40,115 bases of DNA from Comamonadaceae bacterium (GTDB lineage Bacteria; Pseudomonadota; Gammaproteobacteria; Burkholderiales; Burkholderiaceae_C): NCBI GenBank assembly GCA_947476015.1, contig CANJOS010000008.1, forward strand, positions 1-40,115, given 5' to 3'. How positions within the stretch are numbered: the stretch's first letter is position 1; each line of letters opens with the position of its first letter. This document shows, piece by piece, positions 1 to 8,302 of this stretch. Made by a program: the position numbers and the translations under genes. The notes beneath the pieces were generated by a model, which was given only the letters and a program-made list of their open reading frames with translations, did no database searches and was not told where the DNA came from.

Positions 1-59
1 AATCAACTATTATTGAAAACAACTAATTCAATCATGTTGATTCAATTTGAAATAGGCAG

Positions 60-78
60 TTTGTAGAATTACTACAAA
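60..78. promoter_or_regulatory. Inverted repeat, possible operator
   Basis: A perfect inverted repeat TTTGTAG (60-66) and CTACAAA (72-78) with a 5-base spacer lies in the AT-rich 241 bases before the nitroreductase gene. The size and symmetry fit a dimeric regulator site. No second copy was seen in the window, so the assignment is speculative. Confidence 0.3.
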
Positions 79-115
79 TAATTCTGCCAAAAAATTGATG
101 GTTTATTTAAAGTCG

Positions 116-138
116 ACAGTCCCCTTTCAGGGGGGCAT
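116..138 (+). promoter_or_regulatory. GC-rich palindrome, copy 1 of a shared motif
   Basis: A 23-base site begins ACAGTCCCCT and ends AGGGGGGCAT, inside otherwise AT-rich DNA. Its first ten bases are identical to those of the site at 9649-9671. It ends 103 bases before the nitroreductase start codon. A -10-like TAATGA begins at 161, 22 bases after the site, which would centre the site near -46, where class II activators bind. The binding protein is unknown; the LuxR-type or IclR regulator of this window are candidates. Confidence 0.55.
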
Positions 139-241
139 TAAAAATCAAATATCACGATTTTAATGATTGATTGAAATACTTTAAAAAAGCCGATAGCAAC
201 TTAATGGATGTTAACAAGAATCAATGTGGAGAAATTAAAAA

Positions 242-925
242 TTGACCGATACAATCAATGCAATGAGTTTTGACGAGTCCATTCGTAACCGTCGATCTGT
301 ACGTGGGTTTCTCTCGAACGAAGTTCCAGACTCAACTTTGAAAGATGTATTTCAATTAGCACAACTCACGCCATCGAACTGCAATGTTCAACCATGGCTT
401 CCGCATGTGGTTTCTGGTCAAACCATATCGCGATTGCGCGAAGCTCTCATCAAAGCTGCAAGCAATGGCATCCCTCCTGATTCTGATTGGCCATCGGACG
501 GCAAGTTCACAGGGATATATCGTCAACGTCAAGTTGACGCTGCAGTTAAGCTCTACGACGCAATGGGCATTGAACGAACTAACCTTGTTGGCCGACAAGC
601 AGCATACATTCGCAACCAAGCTTTTTTTGATGCACCGCATGCAGTTTTCATTTTCTTGGAACAACCGTTTGACACTCGTGAAGCTGCTGACATAGGCATG
701 TATGCACAATCATTGATGCTGGCAATGACATCCCGCGGCATTGCCTCATGTGCACAGGGTGCACTGGGCCTATATCCCAATATCATCAGAGAACATTTAG
801 ACCTTTCTTCAGATCACCGACTACTTTTTGGCATCTCCTTTGGGTATGAAGATCCCAAAGTAGCCGCCAATCTTGCTCGCGTCGGGAGAGCCGACCTTTC
901 GCAGGTTGTTCAATTTCACAGGTAA
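242..925 (+). CDS. Nitroreductase family flavoprotein
   Basis: This 227-residue protein has the length and layout of FMN-dependent nitroreductase-fold enzymes, which use NAD(P)H to reduce nitro groups, quinones or activated double bonds. Visible are the N-terminal RRSVRGF phosphate-binding segment (residues 17-23), a SNCNVQPW segment near 45-52, and a GIASCAQGAL stretch that matches the family's C-terminal FMN/dimer region. The start is TTG at 242, chosen because GGAGA (228-232) sits 9 bases upstream; an in-frame ATG at 263 lacks such a site. A GC-rich palindrome at 116-138 lies in its promoter region. The racemase gene follows 71 bases later, perhaps co-transcribed. The natural substrate is unknown; in this setting an enoate or quinone-like intermediate is possible. 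Confidence 0.85.
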   Translation: MTDTINAMSFDESIRNRRSVRGFLSNEVPDSTLKDVFQLAQLTPSNCNVQPWLPHVVSGQTISRLREALIKAASNGIPPDSDWPSDGKFTGIYRQRQVDAAVKLYDAMGIERTNLVGRQAAYIRNQAFFDAPHAVFIFLEQPFDTREAADIGMYAQSLMLAMTSRGIASCAQGALGLYPNIIREHLDLSSDHRLLFGISFGYEDPKVAANLARVGRADLSQVVQFHR

Positions 926-996
926 TTCCAACAGCTCTTATCGCTGCAGTGCCATGGTGTGATCAACATGGTTTTCTTTAAAAAAGGAGAGACCTC

Positions 997-2148
997 ATGC
1001 CCGGACCTTTAAATGGATTGAGAGTGATTGAATTAGGTGCGATTGGACCCGCACCCTTTGCAGGCGGCCTCCTAGCTGATCTAGGGGCTGATGTCGTCCG
1101 TATTGATCGGCCACCCCCAAAACACGCATCATCAGAGTCACCCCCGCAGTTTGACTTTTATAACCGCAACAAGCGTTCCTTAGCGTTGGATTTAAAGCAC
1201 CCTGATGCTATCAAAACAGTGCTGCGAATGGTCTGTCAAAGCGATATGTTGATAGAGGGGTTTCGGCCAGGTGTTACCGAGCGTCTAGGATTGGGCCCAC
1301 AAGCTTGCATGGATGCTAACCCTCTGCTGGTCTATGGTCGCATGACGGGTTGGGGACAGAGTGGACCGTTGGCCCAAGAGGCAGGCCACGATATCAATTA
1401 CCTCGCATTGACTGGAGCACTACACTGCATTGGCATGGCCGGACAACCTCCCTCGCCACCCCTCAATTTGGTCGCTGATCTAGGTGGCGGAGCCATGTAC
1501 CTTGCCATGGGCATACTTGCGGCAACATTTGAAGCCCAGAGGTCTGGGCAGGGACAAATTGTTGACGCTGCAATGATTGATGGTGTGGTTCACTTGATGT
1601 CTGCATTTCAAGCGTTCAGGCAACAAGGAACTTGGACCTCCGAACGCGGTGAAAATATTGTAGATGGCGGTGCACACTTCTATGGCACTTATGAAGCTCA
1701 AGATGGAAAGTACATTGCCGTAGGCGCTATCGAACCACACTTTTACGCGGCGCTTCTGCATGTGCTAGGCCTTGATCACTCAGTTCTTCCAGCCCAAAAC
1801 GATCGAACTGCATGGCCCAAAATGCGCGCCCAATTTGCAGCTATTTTTCTGACCAAAACACGCGATGAATGGGTGAAGATCATGGCTGGCAGAGAGGCGT
1901 GTTTCTCTCCTGTTTTAAGCATTGATGAAGCACCACAACATCCTCAGATGAAGCAACGGGGGGTATTCCAAAAGTTTGACGATGTGCTGCATCCAAGCCC
2001 AGCACCGCGATTCAGCAAAACTCCTGGCGCCTTGAGAAGACCAGCCCCAGCGCCAGGGCAGCACAGCGAGGAAGTGCTTGCAGGCTGGGGGCTATCAACT
2101 GACGAGATTAATTCGCTGCAGGAAGTGGGAGCAATGCATCAGGCGTGA
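997..2148 (+). CDS. Alpha-methylacyl-CoA racemase (CaiB/BaiF fold)
   Basis: This 383-residue CaiB/BaiF-fold protein closely follows alpha-methylacyl-CoA racemases, which interconvert (2R)- and (2S)-2-methylacyl-CoA so that branched chains or steroid side chains can enter stereospecific beta-oxidation. His131 (in GHDINY), Asp161 (in NLVADLGGG) and Glu246 (in GAIEPHFY) are each five positions beyond the catalytic His126, Asp156 and Glu241 of the Mycobacterium tuberculosis racemase, so the active site looks complete. A strong GGAG (986-989) lies 7 bases before the ATG. The 3' end overlaps the convergent ketopantoate-reductase-like gene by 41 bases. The hydratase-2 and SDR genes of the opposite operon supply later steps for the same kind of substrate. 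A CoA-transferase role is less likely given the racemase residues. Confidence 0.9.
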   Translation: MPGPLNGLRVIELGAIGPAPFAGGLLADLGADVVRIDRPPPKHASSESPPQFDFYNRNKRSLALDLKHPDAIKTVLRMVCQSDMLIEGFRPGVTERLGLGPQACMDANPLLVYGRMTGWGQSGPLAQEAGHDINYLALTGALHCIGMAGQPPSPPLNLVADLGGGAMYLAMGILAATFEAQRSGQGQIVDAAMIDGVVHLMSAFQAFRQQGTWTSERGENIVDGGAHFYGTYEAQDGKYIAVGAIEPHFYAALLHVLGLDHSVLPAQNDRTAWPKMRAQFAAIFLTKTRDEWVKIMAGREACFSPVLSIDEAPQHPQMKQRGVFQKFDDVLHPSPAPRFSKTPGALRRPAPAPGQHSEEVLAGWGLSTDEINSLQEVGAMHQA

Positions 2149-3121
2149 GGGCCGTCTTAATCCTCAGTTTGAGCAGCGCGTAGATGTCGTTCAGTGTGGG
2201 GGTTTGACCCCCTACGAGCTCTTTCATGGCGGATACCGAGTCAAGCAAAACATCAATCTCTAGCGGACGGTGTCGATCAAAATCCTGAAGCATTGACATC
2301 TTGTGGGCACCCGCCATTCTGGCAGCTTTTATTCGATCTTCTATTGATATTGGCATTTGTTGAACACCGGAACGCAAAGCCAAATCATCGGCCTCTGCCA
2401 TCATTCGTCTCACAATATCCACAACATCAGCTTCATCGTTCATTTCGGCCAGTGTGCCTTTGGTGAGCACGGCCATTGGATTCCAACAAAGACTGCTGAT
2501 CATTTTGGCCCAGATCCATGAGCGAATATCTGACACGATTGGTGCTTCCAAACCAGCGCTACTAAAGGCTTTGGCTAAAAGCTCAATGCGCAGGCTGTTT
2601 GAGCCATCGGGCTCGCCAATGGGAAAGCGCGAAAGGCTGCCATCATGGTGAATGACACCGGGTGAAATAACTTCTGATGCAACCCAGTAGACACAACCCA
2701 ACACTCGCCGCGGTTCAAGTGCCTTCCATTGAAGACCGCTTGGATCAATTCGATCTAAGCGCTTGTCACGCAATGGCCCTTGCATCTGATGAAAATACCA
2801 GTATGGGATGCCCGTAGTGGGGGGGATGACCACGGTATCGGGACCGAGCAAGGTCTTTATCTGTTCTAGCGCCGGTGTCACTTGATGCGATTTAAGGGCT
2901 AGGATGACCACATCCTGATGGCCTAGTTCAGATGGATTGTCCGTGGCTTTGACCTTGATACATCGCTCGCCGCCTGGTGAAATCAGTCGAAGACCGTCCT
3001 GCTTGATTGCATGGAAATGCTCTCCCCTGACAACCAAACTCAGGTCGACCCAACTCACATGCGCAAGATGAGCCGCTAAGTAACCTCCAATTGCGCCGCC
3101 TCCAAATATGCAAAGTTTCAT
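2108..3121 (-). CDS. Ketopantoate reductase-like NADP-dependent dehydrogenase (ApbA/PanE family)
   Basis: The 337-residue protein starts with the Rossmann motif GGGAIGGY (residues 8-15) typical of 2-dehydropantoate 2-reductases. It carries the family's WAKMISSLCWNP segment with the Lys and Asn expected at the active site, and a C-terminal RPLEIDVLLDS...TPTLND block. True PanE makes pantoate, but this copy is the last gene of a transport and beta-oxidation operon, 16 bases after the hydratase gene. It more likely reduces or oxidises a branched 2-oxo or 2-hydroxymethyl catabolite (inference). It overlaps the 3' end of the racemase gene by 41 bases, tail to tail, so no terminator fits between them. 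Confidence 0.85.
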   Translation of the reverse strand: MKLCIFGGGAIGGYLAAHLAHVSWVDLSLVVRGEHFHAIKQDGLRLISPGGERCIKVKATDNPSELGHQDVVILALKSHQVTPALEQIKTLLGPDTVVIPPTTGIPYWYFHQMQGPLRDKRLDRIDPSGLQWKALEPRRVLGCVYWVASEVISPGVIHHDGSLSRFPIGEPDGSNSLRIELLAKAFSSAGLEAPIVSDIRSWIWAKMISSLCWNPMAVLTKGTLAEMNDEADVVDIVRRMMAEADDLALRSGVQQMPISIEDRIKAARMAGAHKMSMLQDFDRHRPLEIDVLLDSVSAMKELVGGQTPTLNDIYALLKLRIKTALTPDALLPLPAAN

Positions 3122-3137
3122 ATCGTTTCCTTATAAT

Positions 3138-4004
3138 TCAAACGGTATCTAGGCGGGCACTACCTCGATCTAACAGCAGCACATCTCGTTCAACGGAGCG
3201 CGCGCGAAAACGGACCAGTTCCCCATATTCAAACAATTCAATTCGAACCGTTTCCCCAGGAAAAGCGGGCTGAACGAAACGCACAGACATTTCAAGTAAG
3301 CGTTCCGGTTGACTGGGTGCATACCGCTTTATGATCGCACGACATGCCAGCCCCATCGTATGGAGGCCATGCGAAATAGGTCGTTGAAAGCCCGCCATTC
3401 TTGCGATATGTGGATCAGCGTGAATCGGCATGAGATCATGGCTGGCCTGTCGATACATCAGCGCCCCCTGAGGTGATGTGCTGTAGTCAATCTGCCAACT
3501 TGGATCCACGGTGATTGCGAGCGGACTGCTCCCAAGAACCGGAATTCCCCAATTTCCACAACCGCCATCACCGCGAAGAAACTGCACTGAGCGTATCGTT
3601 GCCAAGGGCGTATCTAATTCTTTGTCAGTGACAAGATGTTCAAAATGAAGCAAAGCGCCTCTTCCAGGGCCTTTGTCCTCTACTGATTTGAGGACGTGGA
3701 AAGTTCGAACTGTGCCTTGAATTGTCAGCGGGCGATGCAATGTAAAGGCTAGTTCACCATGAACGATAGAAACCCAATCGATGCCTGCACACGGATCCCT
3801 GTGCCACATGGGTTGCCAACCTAAAGTTACACACTGACTTGGGACAATCTTGAGGCCTCGGCCTTCGTAGACGAAGGGCAGTTCATCCTCATTCAATGGG
3901 TCTGAACCCATGCCGAGGGACAAAGCGTAAAGAATTGAATCACGAGATACATAGGTTTGATCGCAAGGCTCAAAACGTAAATTTTTCACATAGTCAAGGT
4001 CCAT
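3138..4004 (-). CDS. MaoC-family (hydratase-2 type) enoyl-CoA hydratase
   Basis: From the ATG at 4004 the protein has 288 residues in two hot-dog halves, as in the (R)-specific enoyl-CoA hydratase 2 domain of peroxisomal multifunctional enzyme 2. The N-terminal half includes YALSLGMGSDPLNED (residues 26-40). The C-terminal half has the hydratase-2 signature in the form SHDLMPIHADP, keeping catalytic Asp190 and His195, followed by AGFQRPISHGL. The usual Gly-Asp-x-Asn is here His-Asp-x-Met, which may alter substrate choice. The reading frame is open to 4121, but GGAGGT at 4015-4020, 10 bases from 4004, decides the start. With the SDR upstream it would hydrate and then oxidise 2-enoyl-CoAs. Confidence 0.85.
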   Translation of the reverse strand: MDLDYVKNLRFEPCDQTYVSRDSILYALSLGMGSDPLNEDELPFVYEGRGLKIVPSQCVTLGWQPMWHRDPCAGIDWVSIVHGELAFTLHRPLTIQGTVRTFHVLKSVEDKGPGRGALLHFEHLVTDKELDTPLATIRSVQFLRGDGGCGNWGIPVLGSSPLAITVDPSWQIDYSTSPQGALMYRQASHDLMPIHADPHIARMAGFQRPISHGLHTMGLACRAIIKRYAPSQPERLLEMSVRFVQPAFPGETVRIELFEYGELVRFRARSVERDVLLLDRGSARLDTV

Positions 4005-4014
4005 GTGATGTCTG

Positions 4015-4020
4015 ACCTCC
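4015..4020 (-). promoter_or_regulatory. Ribosome binding site of the hydratase gene
   Basis: GGAGGT on the minus strand, 10 bases before the ATG at 4004. It lies next to the stop codon of the preceding SDR gene and supports the shorter hydratase start over an in-frame ATG at 4022 that overlaps that stop. Confidence 0.6.
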
Positions 4021-4021
4021 A

Positions 4022-4825
4022 TCAATTCGGCGTCAGTACAGCACCACCACAAACCGAAATAACTTGACCTGTCACATATTGAGACAAATCTGTTGCCAAG
4101 AACTCGACCACCCCCGCACAATCCTCAACGCGGCCAAATCGACGTAATGGAATCTGTGCTGCCTCATCATCAGTACCGACCCCTCTTTTTGCTACTTGCG
4201 CAGCCACTCGCGCTGTCATCATGACGCCGGGCGAAAGGCAATTGGCCCTGATCCCATGAGGACCCAGTTCGGCCGCGAGGTAACGGGTGTAGTGAGTGAC
4301 AGCAGCTTTAGAAGCCGCGTAAGCTGATAATAGGCCCTGTTTATAGGTGGTGATGCCGGACTGTGAAGATATATTGATGATCGAGCCACAGCTTTGAGAC
4401 TTCATAATTTTTGCCGCAGCTTGGCAGCAATGGACCGTGCTCATGTAATTCACATCCATCAAAAATACGGTGTCCTCCTCCGGTGTGATCGTGGGATAAC
4501 TCCGGTCTGCTGGGGTCAGAGCGCCGCCGGCGTTATTGATCAAGATATCAATTCGACCTAGCGCCTGATGAGCCTTGGCAATCGCAGCAAAGGCGTCTTC
4601 ACGGTTGGCCAAATCGCATTCGATGCCAATGCTTCGTCGACCCATGGCTTCAATTTCGGCTGTGACACTTTCAGCACTGAGCTTTTCACCGAATTGAGCG
4701 GCGCTATTCAGATCGATGTCGATAACAGCAACGTCTGCACCTAAGGCTGCGAGGCGCAAAGCATAGGCTCTGCCAAGACCCCTTGCGCCCCCTGTGACGA
4801 CAGCCGTTTGATTGCGTAATTTCAT
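4022..4825 (-). CDS. Short-chain dehydrogenase/reductase
   Basis: A classical SDR of 267 residues: cofactor motif TGGARGLG (11-18), NNAG (97-100), a Ser pair near 153-154 and the catalytic YAASK (Tyr169, Lys173). Asp36 after the second strand suggests NAD+ preference. Between the ABC ATPase (4-base overlap) and a hydratase-2 gene, it most likely oxidises the 3-hydroxyacyl-CoA made by that hydratase, the same partnership fused in eukaryotic multifunctional enzyme 2. The substrate is inferred from neighbours; the SDR fold is certain. Confidence 0.88.
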   Translation of the reverse strand: MKLRNQTAVVTGGARGLGRAYALRLAALGADVAVIDIDLNSAAQFGEKLSAESVTAEIEAMGRRSIGIECDLANREDAFAAIAKAHQALGRIDILINNAGGALTPADRSYPTITPEEDTVFLMDVNYMSTVHCCQAAAKIMKSQSCGSIINISSQSGITTYKQGLLSAYAASKAAVTHYTRYLAAELGPHGIRANCLSPGVMMTARVAAQVAKRGVGTDDEAAQIPLRRFGRVEDCAGVVEFLATDLSQYVTGQVISVCGGAVLTPN

Positions 4826-5592
4826 GCTGAAATTCCTTTTTGAATATTCCGAGATTCAATGGTGCCTGCGCCCAAATATGCTCTGCGTATTAAGTCACTG
4901 TCCTTCAACTCCAAAGCAAGACCGTGTCCGATGATTCGTCCATTTTGTACAACATAGGCTGTGTCGGCGATTTGTAGCGCTCGCTCAACCATCTGCTCTA
5001 CCAATAAAATCGTCGTACCTTCTTTTCGAAGTTGAACCACTGCGTCCAAAACCTTGTCGATCACCGAAGGGGCCAAACCCAAGGAGGGTTCATCTAACAT
5101 CAGCAAAGAAGGGTTACGTATCATGGCTTGTGCTACCGCCAGCATCTGCTGCTGACCTCCAGACAAAACTCCAGCGTTAACTTTCCTACGTTCCAAGAGA
5201 ACAGGAAATAATGTGTGAACACGGTCAAAGCGTCTGGTCGTTTCTTCCTTGCTTAGGCGTGTTCCCCAGAGTCCAAGTTCAAGGTTATCTTGAACTGACT
5301 GGCTACGAAATAGACGACGGCCTTCGGCAACATGCAGCAAACCACGACCGATAATTTCGGCGGGTTCTAGGCCAATCATAGACTCGCCGGCAAGCAGTAT
5401 TTCGCCAGAATGCGGCTTGAGCAAACCTGACAAGGTTCGCAACAGCGTGGACTTCCCTGCACCATTGCTTCCGACAATGGCAACAAATCCGCCACGCGGA
5501 ACTTCCAATGACACACCTTCCAGAACCGCGACCCGACCATAACCGACATGGATGTCTTTAACTTGCAAATATGCTTCTGTTGCGTTGTTCAC
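4822..5592 (-). CDS. Branched-chain amino acid-type ABC transporter ATPase (LivF-like)
   Basis: This 256-residue cytoplasmic ATPase has Walker A GSNGAGKST (41-49), signature LSGGQQQ (143-149) and Walker B LLMLDEPSLGLAP (about 163-175). The VAEGRRLF segment (88-95) is typical of LivF rather than LivG. It would pair with the ATPase half of the fused LivM-LivG protein upstream, with which it overlaps by 4 bases. Family members import branched amino acids but also aromatic and fatty-type acids; the catabolic neighbours suggest the latter here. Confidence 0.92.
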   Translation of the reverse strand: MNNATEAYLQVKDIHVGYGRVAVLEGVSLEVPRGGFVAIVGSNGAGKSTLLRTLSGLLKPHSGEILLAGESMIGLEPAEIIGRGLLHVAEGRRLFRSQSVQDNLELGLWGTRLSKEETTRRFDRVHTLFPVLLERRKVNAGVLSGGQQQMLAVAQAMIRNPSLLMLDEPSLGLAPSVIDKVLDAVVQLRKEGTTILLVEQMVERALQIADTAYVVQNGRIIGHGLALELKDSDLIRRAYLGAGTIESRNIQKGISA

Positions 5593-7400
5593 TTCGCACC
5601 TCGCATGGCTTCACGGCCCATGTAGGCTCGCTCGACCTCTGGATGACTGAACACCTCATCGGGTGTACCATCAGCTAAGACACAACCGCGGTCTAGTACA
5701 GTGACTGAGCGACTGATCCGAGCGATCAATTCAAGGTGATGTTCAACGACAAGCACCGTGGTACCTTTTGCAACAATCGCTTCTATGAGAATACCTAATC
5801 GGTCCAATTCAGCCAAAGACAGGCCAGCTGCAGGCTCATCGAGCAACAACAATGACGGTCTACTGACCATGGCTCGAGCAATTTCTACCAGCCGCTGTTG
5901 TCCGTGTGGCAAATCACCCGCGATGTCGTTGGCTCGCTCAGCAAGCCCTACAAACAATAACAATTCCATTGCATTGGTTTGACCCTCAGCCTGATCACGA
6001 GAAGCTCGGGCCATGCGCAAGGCAATCTCGAAAGCAGAGGCTTTTTCGCTAACAAATCCCCCCAGTTGCACGTTGTCCAAAACAGTCATGTCATTGAGAA
6101 GTTTGGGCGTCTGAAAGGTACGTCCAACGCCTAAGCGTGCGATCTGATGCGGTGCCATCTTCATGACATTCACTGAGCCGATGATGATTGATCCTTCATC
6201 TGCTTGAACAAAGCCGCTGATTGCGTTGAGTATGGTTGTTTTGCCAGAACCATTCGGCCCGACCAATGCATGAACACAAGCAGAATCTGCATGAAGGTCG
6301 CAACCATCGAGTGCTTTGACACCACCAAAATGTTTCTTAAGGCCACGGATCATTAATGAAACATGTTGAATAGGGTCGGCATGAACGGGTCGCTTTTCTC
6401 CATCCAGAACAGTGATGGAGGCAGGTCGATCAAACCAGCGTCGCCACCACTTCATTCCGGTGATTCCGTGGGGTGCAAACACCATCAGAACCAAAAGAAT
6501 CACGCCATAGATCAACAACCGCCAACTTTGCAACGGGCCCAGCAATTCAGGCAACAGAAAGAACACCAAAGTGCCAATGACGGGGCCCCAAAGCCGCCCC
6601 AATCCGCCTACGACAATGGTCAGAAGGAAAAAAATTGAAAAATCTGCATTGAAATCCTCTGGCGTTATCACTGTCTTTTGAACCGCGAAGAAAGCTCCTG
6701 CCAAACCAGCCAACGCAGCACTGATCGCAAATGCAAATAGCTTGATTCGCCAAATTGATACCCCTGCAGCCGTCGCAGCCAAGGGGTTGTCGCGAGCAGC
6801 CACCATGCCTCGTCCGATGCGTGATTGAACAAGGTTACGTGAGAGGATAAAGGCCAGTACCACGCACGCAGCTACAACGATGTAAACCTCAACAGGAGAC
6901 AAAGAACGTCCGAAAAGGCTGGGTGCAGGAATGCCTACAATGCCGCTGAAGCCTTTGGTCACACCCTTCCATTCAACAAGCAGATCGGAAACAACCTGGG
7001 AAAAAGTTAAAGTAACTAAGGCGAAATACCAAGTCGACAGTCGCAAGGCTGGCAGAGCCATCAACACACCCGTCACAGTCGCAAGCGCAACCCCAGCGAG
7101 GGAAGCGATCCAAAAAGATATCTGTGCATCAACCATCAATAAGGCTGTCGTATAGCCCCCGATTGCAACCAATGCGCCATGGCCCAACGAGACAAGGCCA
7201 GCGTAACCCATGAGCAGATTCAAACCAATTGCCACCAACATCATGACCGCAGCCTGAGTTGCCAAAAATAGTATCAATTGCCCCTTAAACCATAAAGGAC
7301 TAGAAAGGACCACTAAAAGTATGAACGTTAAAAATAAGCTTCGGTACTTTACAAACCCCCACCGAACGGCTGTCTCTTGAAAACTTGTACTTGTGTTCAT
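5589..7400 (-). CDS. Fused ABC permease-ATPase (LivM-LivG fusion)
   Basis: From the ATG at 7400 this is a 603-residue fusion. Residues 1 to about 325 form a LivM-type permease of hydrophobic helices with the family segment GLNLLMGYAGLVSLGHGA (59-76) and GGLGRLWGPVIG near 265-276. Residues from about 345 are a LivG-type ATPase with Walker A GPNGSGKTT (381-389), the signature variant LPHGQQRLVEIA and Walker B LLLLDEPAAGLS. The frame is open upstream to 7481, but those codons overlap the LivH gene and encode nothing family-like. The gap to livH is 7 bases. With LivH, LivF and the binding protein it makes a complete importer. Confidence 0.92.
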   Translation of the reverse strand: MNTSTSFQETAVRWGFVKYRSLFLTFILLVVLSSPLWFKGQLILFLATQAAVMMLVAIGLNLLMGYAGLVSLGHGALVAIGGYTTALLMVDAQISFWIASLAGVALATVTGVLMALPALRLSTWYFALVTLTFSQVVSDLLVEWKGVTKGFSGIVGIPAPSLFGRSLSPVEVYIVVAACVVLAFILSRNLVQSRIGRGMVAARDNPLAATAAGVSIWRIKLFAFAISAALAGLAGAFFAVQKTVITPEDFNADFSIFFLLTIVVGGLGRLWGPVIGTLVFFLLPELLGPLQSWRLLIYGVILLVLMVFAPHGITGMKWWRRWFDRPASITVLDGEKRPVHADPIQHVSLMIRGLKKHFGGVKALDGCDLHADSACVHALVGPNGSGKTTILNAISGFVQADEGSIIIGSVNVMKMAPHQIARLGVGRTFQTPKLLNDMTVLDNVQLGGFVSEKASAFEIALRMARASRDQAEGQTNAMELLLFVGLAERANDIAGDLPHGQQRLVEIARAMVSRPSLLLLDEPAAGLSLAELDRLGILIEAIVAKGTTVLVVEHHLELIARISRSVTVLDRGCVLADGTPDEVFSHPEVERAYMGREAMRGAK

Positions 7401-7407
7401 GGCTTTC

Positions 7408-8286
7408 TTAAACAGTACGCGCTTCGAGAGAATTAAACAGGCCGCCCGGCCGAACCAGAAGAACCACCAGAACCACGGCAAGCATCACGCCATTGTGATA
7501 ACCAGGGGATAACCACAAGGCACTGAATGCCTCAACCAAGCCAATCAGATAACCCGCCATCAGGGCACCTTGATTGCTGCCCAAGCCACCAATTGCCGCG
7601 GATGCAAAGCCCTTGAGGAGCAGCATTGCACCCAAAAGAGTTGATGCGTTGAGGATTGGCGCCGCCAGCATTCCCGTCAGTGCTGCAAAACCACCGCCTA
7701 ACGCAAACGACCAGCGCGAAATGGCGTTAGGATCAATGCCACGCAATAGCGCAGCGTCGCGATCTTCCGCGACTGCCATCGCGGCCTTTCCCCAGAGAGT
7801 TCCATAGAGTCGCTCAATAGCAATCACCAATAAAAGTGTCAAGATAATCAATGCGATCTGATAACTTGAGATGGAAACACCATTGAATGGCAGCATGTCT
7901 GTAGAAAAAGGAGCTGGGGCCGGCACCACGATGGGGTCTGGACCCCATATTTTTCCAACAATGTTGACAATGATCATCGCTACTGCGAGGGTTGTGATGA
8001 TCCAAGCGTGGCCATGACTGCTTTGTCGCAATACAGGCGCAACAGCTACTCGCTCCTCCAAAACAGCCAATGCGGCAATGGCCAAAATGGCCACGACCAA
8101 GGCAACCCACCATGGCAATTTCATTTGCGTCAAAAGAATAGCCCCGCCCATGGAACCCAACATGACCAAGTCACCTTGGGCGAAGTTAAATACCCTGGTC
8201 GGGCGATAGAGAATATTAAATCCAACCGCAATCAGACCATAAAGGCTGCCAGCCGTTAAGCCAGTCACTACCGTATCAAACCACAT
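7408..8286 (-). CDS. ABC transporter permease (LivH-like)
   Basis: A 292-residue, strongly hydrophobic inner-membrane permease. It carries the LivH hallmarks SLYGLIAVGFNILYRPTRVFNFAQGD split across residues 16-41 and GGLGSNQGALMAGYLIGL in the last third. It follows the binding-protein gene by 16 bases and precedes the fused LivM-LivG gene, with which it would form the heterodimeric channel. The ligand is not predictable from the permease. Confidence 0.92.
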   Translation of the reverse strand: MWFDTVVTGLTAGSLYGLIAVGFNILYRPTRVFNFAQGDLVMLGSMGGAILLTQMKLPWWVALVVAILAIAALAVLEERVAVAPVLRQSSHGHAWIITTLAVAMIIVNIVGKIWGPDPIVVPAPAPFSTDMLPFNGVSISSYQIALIILTLLLVIAIERLYGTLWGKAAMAVAEDRDAALLRGIDPNAISRWSFALGGGFAALTGMLAAPILNASTLLGAMLLLKGFASAAIGGLGSNQGALMAGYLIGLVEAFSALWLSPGYHNGVMLAVVLVVLLVRPGGLFNSLEARTV

Positions 8287-8302
8287 GGAAGAAGCTCAAC
8301 CC

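Noticed and set aside
1-42. AATCAAC (1-7) and GTTGATT (36-42) inverted repeat at the window start
   Set aside because: Seven-base arms in AT-rich DNA with a long spacer and no gene context; not distinguishable from chance.
356-709. Open frame antisense to the nitroreductase gene, and similar frames opposite many other genes
   Set aside because: They lie fully within well-supported genes, have no ribosome binding sites or recognisable domains, and are explained by the coding strand.
952-971. CCATG ... CATGG inverted repeat before the racemase gene
   Set aside because: Only five-base arms with a 10-base spacer; easily due to chance.
4005-4121. Longer N-terminus for the hydratase gene
   Set aside because: It would lie inside the SDR gene and encodes residues unlike hydratase-2 proteins; GGAGGT precedes the ATG at 4004.
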